From contig NZ_JACHLP010000005.1 of assembly GCF_014204525.1 (NCBI RefSeq), positions 156,326 to 220,325 on the forward strand: a stretch of 64,000 bases of DNA. The letters are read 5' to 3'. Positions within the stretch are counted from its first letter, which is position 1, and each line of letters begins with the position of its first letter. Of this stretch, positions 35,657-46,443 are shown piece by piece. The notes below the pieces were generated by a model, which saw only the letters and a program-made list of their open reading frames with translations, had not been told where the DNA came from and searched no databases. A program made the translations under genes and the position numbers. Origin of the DNA: Roseateles oligotrophus. GTDB lineage: Bacteria > Pseudomonadota > Gammaproteobacteria > Burkholderiales > Burkholderiaceae_C.

Positions 35657-37332
35657 ACCTTGTAGCCCGGCGCGTGTTTTTGCAGCCACTGCGCCAGCAT
35701 CATCAGGATCCACAGCATCTCGCCGTAATAGCCGGGGTGTTCGGCCAGGCGCTGGTCCAGCAGCTGGCGCACAAAACGCTGATTGACCAGGCCGCGTGCG
35801 ACCAGGCTTTCCAGCGAGGCGGCGGCCAAGGCCTTCAGCTCCGCATGGCGGGTGGCCCAGACGCCGAAGGGCAGGCCGAAGCCCTGTTTCTTCTTGGTGA
35901 TGATCTCGTCCGGCAGGAAGCCGCGCAGTGCTTCCTTGAAGAACCAGCGCAGCTTCAGACCTTTGAGCTTGTAGTCGCCCGGCAGCTTGAGGGCGATGGC
36001 CAGCATGCGTTCGTCCAGCATGGGGAAGCCCACGCTCAGACCGGCCAGCTGGGTGGTGCCGCGCACCTTGGGCAGATCGGCCTCGGCCAGGGTGTAGCGC
36101 CAGTCGAAGGCCAGCATGCGGTCGACCAGATGGGCGGTCTTGGGCGCGGCCCAGACCTGCGCCTGCTGGGCCTGCGGCCCGGCTTGATTGACCGAGGCCA
36201 GGAAGGCGGGCGACAGCACCTCGGCCACACCCAGGCGCTCCAGCAGGTTATAGGTCTGCAGGCGGTCGGGCATGGGCACCTTGGCCTGGCGCACATAGCT
36301 GCTGGCCTTGCGCAGCAAGGGGGTGGCCTCGGCCACGCCGTTCAGCAGCAAGGGGTCGACCAGGGCCGCGCGCAGGCCGGCCGGGATGTCCTCGTAGACG
36401 CCAAAGACTTTTTGCTTGGCATAGCGGGTATTGCCGCCGAAGAGCTCGTCGCCGCCGTCGCCCGCCAGAATCTTGGTGACCCCGTCCTGCTTGGCCATCT
36501 TGGCGCAGTAGTAGGCGGGCAGGGCGGAGGAGTTGCCAAAGGGCTGGTCGTAGAAGCCGGCCACCAGGGGGATGCTTTGTACCAGGTCCTGGGGCGTCAC
36601 ATAGTATTCGTGATGCTCGGTCTGGAAATGCTTGGCCGCCAGGCGGGCGTATGCCATCTCGTCATAGCCCTCGGCCTCGAAGCCGATGGAGTAGCTGGCG
36701 GGCCTTTGTCCGCTTGGGCCGCTGACGCGGGCCAGCATGCCGGCGATGGTGGAGCTGTCGGTGCCGCCACTCAGGAAGCAGGCCGGCTTGCTGCCGTCCA
36801 GCTGGGACTGCACCGAGTCGGCCAGGGCCTGCAGGAACTCGCTCTTGAGCGTGCCGAAGTCGGGCTTGGCCAGGGGCTGGAAGTCCGGCGTCCAGAAGGG
36901 CTGGACGCTGAGCTTGCCTTCCGAGAAAACCGCGAAGTGCCCGGCCGGCAGGCGGAACACATCCTTGAAGATGGTGCGCGGCGCCGGGATGACGTGGAAG
37001 TAGAGGTAGTCGTAAATCGCCTGCGGGTCGATCTCGGCGCCCTCGGCCAATTCATCCGCCCGGCTGGCAAAGCGCAGCTCATTGCCGACCACCCGGTAGC
37101 ACAGGGTTTCGATGGCGAAGCGGTCCACCGCCAGCACACTGCGGCCGTCGGCCAGGTCCAGGCCCAGGGCGAAGCTGCCTTGGATGCCGGCCAGGGCCTG
37201 GGCCGGGTTGGCTCCGCCTTCGAAGGCCTGCCGCCAGGCGCTCTCGCTGCCCTGGGCTTCCTGCATCTGTGCCAGCTGCGCTGCGCCAAAACGAGGGCTG
37301 CCGGTCAACAAGGTGCGGGAGAGTGCGGTCAT
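35653..37332 (-). CDS. Asparagine synthase homologue lacking the glutaminase cysteine
   Basis: 559 residues. The C-terminal ATP-pyrophosphatase/synthetase domain is intact: SGGTDSS (188-194), YDQPFGNSSALPAYY, LAGDGGDELFGGN, and the end DEIITKKKQGFGLPFGVW. The N-terminal class II glutaminase domain is shortened, starts MTALSRTLLTGSP and has no Cys2, so it cannot hydrolyse glutamine; it may use free ammonia, another nitrogen source or a partner protein, or catalyse amide/ester formation on a different substrate. It stands alone on the minus strand, divergent from a glycosyltransferase. It resembles asparagine-synthase-like proteins of exosortase and lasso-peptide-type clusters, but the exact subfamily was not recognised. 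Confidence 0.85.
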   Translation of the reverse strand: MTALSRTLLTGSPRFGAAQLAQMQEAQGSESAWRQAFEGGANPAQALAGIQGSFALGLDLADGRSVLAVDRFAIETLCYRVVGNELRFASRADELAEGAEIDPQAIYDYLYFHVIPAPRTIFKDVFRLPAGHFAVFSEGKLSVQPFWTPDFQPLAKPDFGTLKSEFLQALADSVQSQLDGSKPACFLSGGTDSSTIAGMLARVSGPSGQRPASYSIGFEAEGYDEMAYARLAAKHFQTEHHEYYVTPQDLVQSIPLVAGFYDQPFGNSSALPAYYCAKMAKQDGVTKILAGDGGDELFGGNTRYAKQKVFGVYEDIPAGLRAALVDPLLLNGVAEATPLLRKASSYVRQAKVPMPDRLQTYNLLERLGVAEVLSPAFLASVNQAGPQAQQAQVWAAPKTAHLVDRMLAFDWRYTLAEADLPKVRGTTQLAGLSVGFPMLDERMLAIALKLPGDYKLKGLKLRWFFKEALRGFLPDEIITKKKQGFGLPFGVWATRHAELKALAAASLESLVARGLVNQRFVRQLLDQRLAEHPGYYGEMLWILMMLAQWLQKHAPGYKV

Positions 37333-37524
37333 TTGCGGTCTTGATCTGGAAACGGAAGGAGTTTTTGATACCGGCGCGGCAGTATCTGGAAGGCCGAGCG
37401 AATATACCCGATGGGCGCGGCCTGGATTTGGGCCAGAGTAAGCGCGGCGACCCTTTGTTTACGGGGGGCGGAACCAGGGGTTTGGCTCAAGTATCATGGC
37501 CCACGGATTTTGCGCGGAGCCCCA

Positions 37525-38760
37525 TTGAATCGTCGAGTTCTCATGATTGCCTACCATTTCCCCCCCTTGGCGGGGAGCAGCGGCATCCAGAGAACCCTGC
37601 GTTTCGCGCAACAATTACCGGCGCATGGCTGGCAGCCCCTGGTCTTGAGCACCCATCCCCGGGCCTATCCCAGCACCAGCAGCGATTTGCTGGGCGAGAT
37701 CCCCCCAGAGCTGGTGGTAGGGCGTGCCTTTGCCCTGGACACGGCCCGTGATCTCTCGCTCCTTGGCCGCTACCCCGGCTGGCTGGCGCGGCCCGACCGC
37801 TGGCTGAGCTGGCGCCTGGATGGCTTGCGCCTGGGCCTGCAGATGATCAGGCGGTACCGGCCGGCGCTGATCTGGTCGACCTTCCCGATTGCGAGCGCGC
37901 ATTTGATCGCGGCCGATTTGCAGCGCTGCTCGGGCCTACCCTGGGTGGCGGATTTCCGCGACCCGATGGCGCACGATGAATATCCCCGCGATCCGAAAAT
38001 CTGGGCCTCATACCGGCGCGTCGAGCAAATTGTTTTTGATCGCGCCCGCCATTGCACATTCACCACCCCGGGCGCCCTGGCTTATTACCGGCAACGGTAT
38101 CCGCTGCGGGCGGCCGATATTTCCTTGCTGGAAAACGGTTATGACGAGGCGAGTTTTCTGGCCGCCGAGTGCAAACTCGGCCCCAGGCCGCCGGGCGGCC
38201 CGCTGATCTTGCTGCACAGCGGCATCGTCTACCCCTGGGAGCGCGATCCACGGCCCTTGTTTGCCGCGCTGGCCAGCCTCGCCGCCACGGGCCAGCTGAG
38301 CCCGGCCCAGCTGCGCCTGCGCTTCCGTGGCTCGGCCCATGACGATGAGCTGGCCCGCATGGCCGAGGCGGCGGGCGCCGCCGATTTCATCGAACTCTGC
38401 CCGCCCTTGCCCTATGAGGAGGCCTTGGCCGAGATGATGTCGGCCGATGCCTTGCTGCTGCTGCAGGCGGCCAATTGCAATACCCAGGTGCCGGCCAAGC
38501 TCTACGAGTATCTGCGCGCCGGCCGGCCGATTCTGGCCTTGACCGACGCGGCCGGTGATACCGCCGCCACCTTGCGGGCGGCCGGGCTGGGCGACATCCT
38601 GCCCCTGGACTCTGCGCCGGCCATCGCCGCGGCTGTGCCGGCCTGGCTGGCCCGGCTGCGGGTCGGTACGGCCTCGCTGCCCGCGGCCGAGGTGGTGGCC
38701 GCCGCGTCCAGAGCCAGGCGCTCGGCGGCGTTGGCGGGCTTGTTGGAGGGCTTGGTTTAG
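37525..38760 (+). CDS. Glycosyltransferase (GT4-like)
   Basis: 411 residues from a TTG start, supported by GCGGAG six bases upstream and by the N-terminus LNRRVLMIAYHFPPLAGSSG, the common beginning of this transferase group. The acceptor domain contains STFPIASAHLIAADLQ and WVADFRDPMAHDEYP; the C-terminal domain has LLENGYDEASF, LHSGIVYPWERDPRP and AKLYEYLRAGRPILAL (donor site). Such proteins are annotated as group 1 glycosyltransferases in exopolysaccharide clusters. The 192-base gap upstream is shared with the divergent asparagine-synthase homologue and should hold both promoters, though none stands out. The stop overlaps the vapC stop by four bases. Confidence 0.87.
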   Translation: MNRRVLMIAYHFPPLAGSSGIQRTLRFAQQLPAHGWQPLVLSTHPRAYPSTSSDLLGEIPPELVVGRAFALDTARDLSLLGRYPGWLARPDRWLSWRLDGLRLGLQMIRRYRPALIWSTFPIASAHLIAADLQRCSGLPWVADFRDPMAHDEYPRDPKIWASYRRVEQIVFDRARHCTFTTPGALAYYRQRYPLRAADISLLENGYDEASFLAAECKLGPRPPGGPLILLHSGIVYPWERDPRPLFAALASLAATGQLSPAQLRLRFRGSAHDDELARMAEAAGAADFIELCPPLPYEEALAEMMSADALLLLQAANCNTQVPAKLYEYLRAGRPILALTDAAGDTAATLRAAGLGDILPLDSAPAIAAAVPAWLARLRVGTASLPAAEVVAAASRARRSAALAGLLEGLV

Positions 38761-39143
38761 GCCGGCTTCGGAAACAGGGCCACGTCCGGCAGGCCCTCGA
38801 AGTGCGCATCACAGGTCAGCAGTTTCGCTCCCATGTGCCGGGCGGTCGCATAGACGATGGCATCTGCGGTAGCCAGCTTGTGCTCACGGTGCAGATCGGC
38901 CGCCAGCAGGGCGATGCTCGTGTCCAGCGGCACGACGACGCATTTCTGCGTGTAGGCAATCATCTGGTCGGCCTGATCCTCGCCCGCTTCGCGCAGCAGC
39001 CATTTCGACAGCTCAAGTTGCACGATGGTGGGCACGATGCATAGGTCTTTGTCCGGGAACTGTTTGCCAAGCTTGTGGCCCAGAGCGGTGGCGCATAGCC
39101 ATTCGATCCAGGCCGAGGTATCGACCACGCAAGGGCCGGCCAT
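38757..39143 (-). CDS. vapC: VapC-type PIN-domain toxin
   Basis: 128 residues, the usual size of VapC ribonucleases. The PIN-domain acidic residues are seen: D8 in CVVDTSAWIEW, Glu in VQLELSKW, Asp in TADAIVYATA and Asp in LLTCDAHFE. Members cut tRNA or rRNA when not bound by antitoxin. ATG 39143 overlaps the antitoxin stop (TGATG), a typical coupled toxin-antitoxin arrangement; longer readings run into the antitoxin gene. It sits between exopolysaccharide genes and may stabilise the locus. Confidence 0.9.
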   Translation of the reverse strand: MAGPCVVDTSAWIEWLCATALGHKLGKQFPDKDLCIVPTIVQLELSKWLLREAGEDQADQMIAYTQKCVVVPLDTSIALLAADLHREHKLATADAIVYATARHMGAKLLTCDAHFEGLPDVALFPKPA

Positions 39144-39355
39144 CAGTAGCGGTCTTTGCGGTCGCGATAGCCCTCGCTGCGCGCGCCCTTGGCGATGCCG
39201 GCCAGTTGGCTCAGTTCGGGCACAGGCATCACCAGCACACCCTGGCCCTTGGGGATGAAGACGAACTCCTGCCCAGCCTCCCAACGCTGCTTCTCGCGCA
39301 CGGCTTTGGGGATGGAGATCTGGAACTTGCTCGACAGCGTGGCAGTACTGTTCAT
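39143..39355 (-). CDS. vapB: AbrB/MazE-type antitoxin (VapB)
   Basis: 70 residues with a SpoVT/AbrB swapped-hairpin DNA-binding domain (ATLSSKFQISIPKAVREKQR, then AGQEFVFIPKGQGVLVMP) and a short charged C-terminal tail for toxin binding. ATG 39355 is preferred since GAGGG lies upstream; ATG 39373 would add six residues without a ribosome-binding site. The pair should repress its own promoter in the ~80 bases upstream, though no clear operator was picked out. Confidence 0.88.
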   Translation of the reverse strand: MNSTATLSSKFQISIPKAVREKQRWEAGQEFVFIPKGQGVLVMPVPELSQLAGIAKGARSEGYRDRKDRY

Positions 39356-39437
39356 GAACTTACCCTCGGTCATCGATCGGACTTTGGTAAGAATACATCG
39401 GTTTGCCGGCTTGGGCAGTTCTGAGTCACCAAGGAAC

Positions 39438-41516
<2,079 letters not shown>

Positions 41517-41520
<4 letters not shown>

Positions 41521-42800
41521 GGTGCAACTGCTTTCTTGGACGGTTTGCCCGTCAACAAATTCCTTGCGCTCTTCAGCAGCGCCAGCAGGCCCGGCGCGCG
41601 ATAGCTCAGCCACATGCGCAGCCACAGATTGCGGCTGATGCGGTGTTGCAGGCGCTGTTGTTCGGTGTATTCGGCGATGCGGGTTTGCAGCCCGGCGGTG
41701 TCGGCGGCCGGGCGCTTGCGGGCCGTGGCCAGGGCTTGCAGCAGGCTCGCGCCGGCGCCTTGCCAGTCGAAGTGCTGTTCGGCATGGGCGCGGGCGCGGG
41801 CCTTGCATGCGCCGAGTTGCTCCGGGTGGTCGACATACCACTGCAGGGCCTCGCGCAGACTGGCGATGTCCACAATGGCCTGCGGCCAGAGATAGCCATC
41901 GGCTCGCGCGATCTGGCGCGCCACCCGGACCAGACGGCCGTTCTGCTCGTGCTGGATGAACTCGTTCATGGGTGGCGCATCGCTCACGATGACGGGCAGG
42001 CCGCAGGCCGCCGCCTCCATGATGGTCAGGCCTATGCCCTCCAGCCGGGTGGGGTAGACGTAGACATCGCCCAGATGGAAGAGGCCGGGGGCGCTGACGG
42101 TGCGTTCCTCGGTCAGCAAGCGGCCCTCGGCGCGCAGCTTGTCGATCAGCGCGGCCTGCTCGGGCAAGGCTTTTTTCAGGTCACGCTGGATGTGGATCAA
42201 GAGCTTGGCCGGGCCCTTGACCTGCTCGAAAGCGCTCAGCAGCAGATCCGTGCCCTTGCGGCCGGGGCTGATGCCGGCCGAGTGGAAGAAGACGATCTCC
42301 TGCTTGTTCTGCGCGGCCGGCCGGGCTTGCGGCTTGAAGACCGAGATGTCCGTGCCCCAGGGCACGAAGACGGCGCCGGGATGCCAGTCAAACGCGCTCA
42401 GATGGCGCTGGGTATTGCAGATCAGCCGGTCGTAGAGGCCGAAGAAGGGCAGCGTGGTCTCGGTGTAGTAGTCGATATAGGCGCAGCTGATCACGCCCAG
42501 GGCATTGGCATGGGCCACGGCCGGCCACCACCACTGTTCGTTGAAGATCACGAGCTCGATCCGATGGACGCGAATCCACTGCTCGAAATCCTTCAAGCAC
42601 ATCTCGGTCGGCACTTTGGATGGCAGTTGGCGACCCCAGCTGACGTCGGGCGTGTCCCACACCGGGTCGCCCTGGGCATAGGACTCGCCGCCGCGGGCGT
42701 AGATGAAGACCTCGTGTTCCTTGGCCAGCACATCGCGGTACTGGCGCGAGACGTAGGCGGCGCCGCGTTCAAACCAGGTGGTGACGATTCCTATCTTCAT
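41517..42800 (-). CDS. Glycosyltransferase family 4
   Basis: 427 residues. MKIGIVTTWFERGAAYVSRQ start, INTQ-type linker and C-terminal donor domain with FVPWGTDISVFKPQ, FFHSAGISPGRKGTDLLLSAF, LLIHIQRDLKKAL and YPTRLEGIGLTIMEAAACGL (E-x7-E site). The last ~60 residues form a basic, probably membrane-associated tail (RISRNLWLRMWLSYRAPGLL, KSARNLLTGKPSKKA). ATG 42800 overlaps the stop of the flippase (ATGA), and its own stop overlaps wecB, so these genes are translationally coupled. Sugar specificity unknown. Confidence 0.88.
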
Positions 42801-44260
42801 GGCATTGCTTTTTTGCGGGCTTGTCTCTTGTTCCAGGCATCCAGCACCAGACGGCTGACTTCGGCATAGGCCGGATGATTGATCAGGCGGGCACAGAGCA
42901 CCCAGCCCAGCACCGCGGCCAGGCCGGTGGCGATCAGGCTGATCAGGCCGGGCAGCTCCAGCAGCAGGCAGGTTTCGAAAGCCAGGGCCTGCAGAGCGAT
43001 CGAGGCCAGCGCCACCCACAGGCTGGCCAGCGAGGGGCGCAGGATGTCGCGGATGCGGGTGTTCAGGATGATGCTGACCTGGCGCAGATAGAGGAAGACC
43101 ATGATGGCATTGCTGAGCCCGAACACCGCCGCCATGGCCTTGAGGCTGATGGTGGAGGCCAGGGCGATCAGCACGATGTGGATGGGCGCGTAGACCAGGG
43201 TGATCTTGAGCCGGCGCTTGATATTGCCGGTGGCCGCCAGCAGATTGGGGGCCAGATTCATCATCGCGTTGGGCATGATGGTGATGGCAAGAATCGTCGC
43301 CACCGCCGCGGCCGCATCCCATTTGGGACCGAACAGGACGCGGATGATGGGGCCGGAGGCAATCGCCACAAAGCCGAAGAATGGCCAGGACAGCGAAGTC
43401 AGCACCGCCGTGCCGCGGGCATAGGACTCGACCAGGGAATTGCCGGCGCGGTGGTCCTTGGCAAAGGCCGGGGTGGCCACCCGCATGATGGCCGAGGCCA
43501 CATTGTTGTGGAACAAATCCATCAGGCCGGCGGCCTTGCTGAAGATGCCTACCGAGGCAAAGCCGAACTGCTTGGCGATGAAGAACTCGTGGGTGTTATT
43601 GGTCAGGGTCTCGATGACACGCGAGCTGACGAACATGGAGCCAAAGCCCAGCACGCTGCGGGCATTCTTCAGACTGGGCCACAAAAAGGAGTCGCGCGGC
43701 CGCAGATAGCCCAGCAGCAAGGTCTGGCAGGCGATGCTGATCACCGGCGCCCAGGCCAGGCTCATATAGCTGAAGCCGTTCAGGGCCAGGGTGATGGCCG
43801 AGACGGTCTGGATGGCGTTGGCCACCGTCTGCACGATGAAGATCTTGCGGAAGGCCATCTCGCGATTGAGCAGGGCGAAGGCCGGCGAGGCAAAGGGCAG
43901 GATGAAGAAGTTCAGGCTCATCACCGCCAGCACCTTGGCCACGCCGGGCTCGGCGAAATAGCCGGCCACAAAGTAGCGGGAGCAAAACACCAGCAGGCCT
44001 ATGGTCCAGGCCACGACGATGGCGATGCCGAAGGCGGCTTTGATCTTGTCCTGCGTCAGCTCTTTTTCCTGGATCAGGAATTCGCTGACGCCGAAATCGC
44101 GCAGGATGCCGGCCACGGCGGCAAAGGCCGCGCAGACCGAGAACACGCCCACCTCGGCCGGCGTCAGCAGGCGGGCCAGCACCATGGTGCTGATCACCGT
44201 GATGCCGAGGCTGAAATAGCGCTCGGCAAAAGACCAGAGCAAGGCCTTGCGGACGCTCAT
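42797..44260 (-). CDS. Polysaccharide flippase (Wzx/RfbX-like, MOP superfamily)
   Basis: 487 residues with about 12-14 membrane helices in the polysaccharide-transporter layout: SVRKALLWSFAERYFSLGIT at the start, VLARLLTPAEVGVFS in helix 2, and later ASPAFALLNREMAFRKIF and TNNTHEFFIAKQFGFASVGI, typical of Wzx/WzxC proteins in exopolysaccharide clusters. It should carry undecaprenyl-diphosphate-linked repeat units across the inner membrane. It is the only flippase in the window, so the whole locus probably depends on it. ATGA overlaps link it to both the upstream GT2 and the downstream GT4 genes. Confidence 0.92.
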   Translation of the reverse strand: MSVRKALLWSFAERYFSLGITVISTMVLARLLTPAEVGVFSVCAAFAAVAGILRDFGVSEFLIQEKELTQDKIKAAFGIAIVVAWTIGLLVFCSRYFVAGYFAEPGVAKVLAVMSLNFFILPFASPAFALLNREMAFRKIFIVQTVANAIQTVSAITLALNGFSYMSLAWAPVISIACQTLLLGYLRPRDSFLWPSLKNARSVLGFGSMFVSSRVIETLTNNTHEFFIAKQFGFASVGIFSKAAGLMDLFHNNVASAIMRVATPAFAKDHRAGNSLVESYARGTAVLTSLSWPFFGFVAIASGPIIRVLFGPKWDAAAAVATILAITIMPNAMMNLAPNLLAATGNIKRRLKITLVYAPIHIVLIALASTISLKAMAAVFGLSNAIMVFLYLRQVSIILNTRIRDILRPSLASLWVALASIALQALAFETCLLLELPGLISLIATGLAAVLGWVLCARLINHPAYAEVSRLVLDAWNKRQARKKAMP

Positions 44261-45246
44261 CGAGCCCCGCCGAACTTGGCCTTCAGGGCCCCGAACAAGT
44301 GGCCGAGCATGGCGCCGCCCGGCGGGTTTTCGCGGAAGAACAGCTTGACCGTCTGCCAGTTCACCGGCTTGCGGGCGCGCAGGCGGTGCAGCACGTCCTG
44401 CACCATGCTGGCCTGCAACTCGGCCAGGCGGGCGCGCAGGCTGGTCTTGGTGCGCTCGGCGCGGGCGTAGTTCTGCAGCACCTTGCGGCGGAAGCGCGCC
44501 TCGTCCACGATGCGCATGGCCAGGCCGTCGGTGCCCCAGCCGCTGCCGTACCACATATTGATGCCGCGGCCGCAGCGGACCTCGGCCTCGGTGGAGTAGA
44601 CGAAGCGGGCGCCGTGGCTGATCAGGTCCATCCAGTAGAGGTAGTCGCCGCCGCCATGCCGGTGGGCTTGCGGGAAGCGCGCCCGGCCCAGGTCGGCGAC
44701 CGAGATCACCAGCGAGGGCATGAAGATGATATTGGCCGTGGCGATCTGGTGGACCATATCGCCCTGGTAGACGCGCAGGCTGGCGTCGCCGTTCAGCGGT
44801 GGGTGATCCGCGTGATTGACGCGTTTGGCTTTGTCGAACTCGTTGGTGGTGTCGCCCAGATGGAAGAGATTGGCGAAGTAGGCATTGCCTGCGCCCGCGC
44901 CCAGGGCCAGCACGGCGCGCTGCAGATGCTGGCCAATCCATTCGTCGTCGGAGTCCAAGTAGGCGACCAGATCGGTGCCGGGCTCCAGATGGGCCAGGCC
45001 GGTGTTGCGGGCCTCGTTGGGGCCGGCATTGGCCTGCTTGATGACCCGCACTCGCAGCTGCTGGGCGATGGGATTGTTGGCCAGTTCCTGCTCGGCCGGG
45101 ATGGGCGAGCCGTCATCGACCACCAGCACGTAGATCGCGTCGGCGGGGTAGCCCTGAGCCAGGATGGAGTTCAGCGAGCGCTCGAGAATGCCCGACTCCC
45201 TTTGGAAGAAGGGGATGATGACGGCGATCTTTGGACTTGTGTTCAT
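44257..45246 (-). CDS. Glycosyltransferase family 2
   Basis: 329 residues, GT-A fold. IAVIIPFFQRESGILERSLN start, LVVDDGSPIPAE, QANAGPNEARNTGL and AYLDSDDEW (DxD-type metal site, about residues 96-100), followed by a C-terminal region with aromatic and basic residues. It should transfer a sugar in the cytoplasm during repeat-unit assembly. ATG 45246 begins directly at the conserved start. Upstream lies the 161-bp MITE-like element, which separates it from the rest of the minus-strand operon. Confidence 0.92.
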   Translation of the reverse strand: MNTSPKIAVIIPFFQRESGILERSLNSILAQGYPADAIYVLVVDDGSPIPAEQELANNPIAQQLRVRVIKQANAGPNEARNTGLAHLEPGTDLVAYLDSDDEWIGQHLQRAVLALGAGAGNAYFANLFHLGDTTNEFDKAKRVNHADHPPLNGDASLRVYQGDMVHQIATANIIFMPSLVISVADLGRARFPQAHRHGGGDYLYWMDLISHGARFVYSTEAEVRCGRGINMWYGSGWGTDGLAMRIVDEARFRRKVLQNYARAERTKTSLRARLAELQASMVQDVLHRLRARKPVNWQTVKLFFRENPPGGAMLGHLFGALKAKFGGAR

Positions 45247-45284
45247 GGACTGGGATCAACTTTTCTTGTTGAGTTGGGCCTCAA

Positions 45285-45445
45285 GGCAAGGCTGAACAAG
45301 CCCCTCGTGCGCTGCGCATCCTCGCTTCGGGCGTCCAACGGCGTTGCAAATCCTCACCATAGCTAGGGCTATGGCTGCGGTTTGCGCCTTGTTGGCCATC
45401 CCGAATCGAGGCGCGCCGCATCACGGGGACTTATTCAGCCTTGCC
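45285..45445. mobile_element. 161-bp MITE-like element reaching into the 3' end of the GNAT-family gene
   Basis: The ends are inverted repeats: GGCAAGGCTGAACAAGCCCC at 45285-45304 against GGCAAGGCTGAATAAGTCCC read on the other strand from 45445, two mismatches in 20. The centre is a second, imperfect palindrome around CCATAGC-TAGG-GCTATGG (45358-45375). It contains no gene of its own. The right-hand end supplies the last eight codons and the stop of the minus-strand GNAT-family gene. No clear target duplication is visible. Confidence 0.6.
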
Positions 45446-46443
45446 CTAAGCGCCAAGAGCTTGGGGATGAGACCGAAGCGGAAGAGATTGGCGTGGTAGA
45501 GCCCGCGCTGCGTGTCGGTCCAGCGGGTGTGCCATTCCATCACCTTGCCGTAGAACTCGATGCGCTTGAACTTCTGTTCGTCGAACAATTGCTGGAACTC
45601 GGTCTGCCGCATCAGGGTGGAGGGCGACACCGCCTTGTAGGACTCATCGTAGGTGGTCTTGAGGATGACGATGACGCTGTCGTCCTCGATGCACAGGTCC
45701 ATGGCCACGACCTTGTCGCCAAACCAGTATTGATAGACCCGCGCCCGGCCCTGGGCCGCGAAGTTTTCCAGCATCTGGCGGTAAAAGCGCCCCTGCTCGT
45801 TGTCGGGGTGGATGGCCGTGCCGTCGGCGGTCTTCCAGCCGGCGCTTTCCAGCCGGCCGTATTGCGCGATGGCCGGGCCCATGTCGGCGACGGCCTGCAG
45901 GCATTCCAGCCGCGGTGCTATGTCCTCGCTTTGCAGCTTGTTGCGTTGCTTGCGGGTGTTCTGCTTGAGGTTCTTGCCGCGCGCCTCCCAGTAGGCATCG
46001 AAGGGGCCGGCGATATCGACCCAGGCGGTCTGGATGTAGTCCTTGCTCTGCAGCAGGCCGGAGTCGGCCGGGCGGCCGTCGAAATTGGGATCCAGCTGGG
46101 TCAGGCCCAGGCCCAGGGTCAGGCCGGGCAGCTGTGACCAAAGGCTGGCCGCGGCCTCGGCGATGTCGACCCTGCCATCGCTGACGAAGGCGCCCAGCGG
46201 AAGCTGCGAGGGCTGGAAGGTCTGCCACATGCCCTTGGCCTGCCTGCCCACAATCATCGCCATGCGCAGCTGGCCCTGGCTGCTGTAGAGGCAGAGCAGT
46301 TCGTCGCCGCGGGCGAAAGCAGTTAGCGCCGGTTGCAGAAAAGCCGCTTGCAAAAAGGGCGCGCCGACGCGGCCCCGGGCCAGCGCGTCCCAGGCCTGGC
46401 TGTGCTCCGCAAATGCCTTGATGGGGTGAATGGACCAACTCAT
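45421..46443 (-). CDS. GNAT/FemAB-like acyltransferase (Acetyltransf_6, BcsL-like)
   Basis: 340 residues with the N-acyltransferase fold seen in cellulose-biosynthesis (BcsL-like) and FemAB-like proteins: WDALARGRVGAPFLQAAFLQ near the N-terminus, KNLKQNTRKQRNKL (basic segment), ARVYQYWFGDKVVAMDLCIE and YDESYKAVSPSTLMRQ. It probably acylates an amino sugar or other intermediate; substrate unknown. ATG 46443 overlaps the stop of the DegT-like gene (ATGA). The C-terminus ARLNKSP is encoded by the end of a MITE-like element, so the original tail may have been replaced. Confidence 0.8.
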   Translation of the reverse strand: MSWSIHPIKAFAEHSQAWDALARGRVGAPFLQAAFLQPALTAFARGDELLCLYSSQGQLRMAMIVGRQAKGMWQTFQPSQLPLGAFVSDGRVDIAEAAASLWSQLPGLTLGLGLTQLDPNFDGRPADSGLLQSKDYIQTAWVDIAGPFDAYWEARGKNLKQNTRKQRNKLQSEDIAPRLECLQAVADMGPAIAQYGRLESAGWKTADGTAIHPDNEQGRFYRQMLENFAAQGRARVYQYWFGDKVVAMDLCIEDDSVIVILKTTYDESYKAVSPSTLMRQTEFQQLFDEQKFKRIEFYGKVMEWHTRWTDTQRGLYHANLFRFGLIPKLLALRARLNKSP

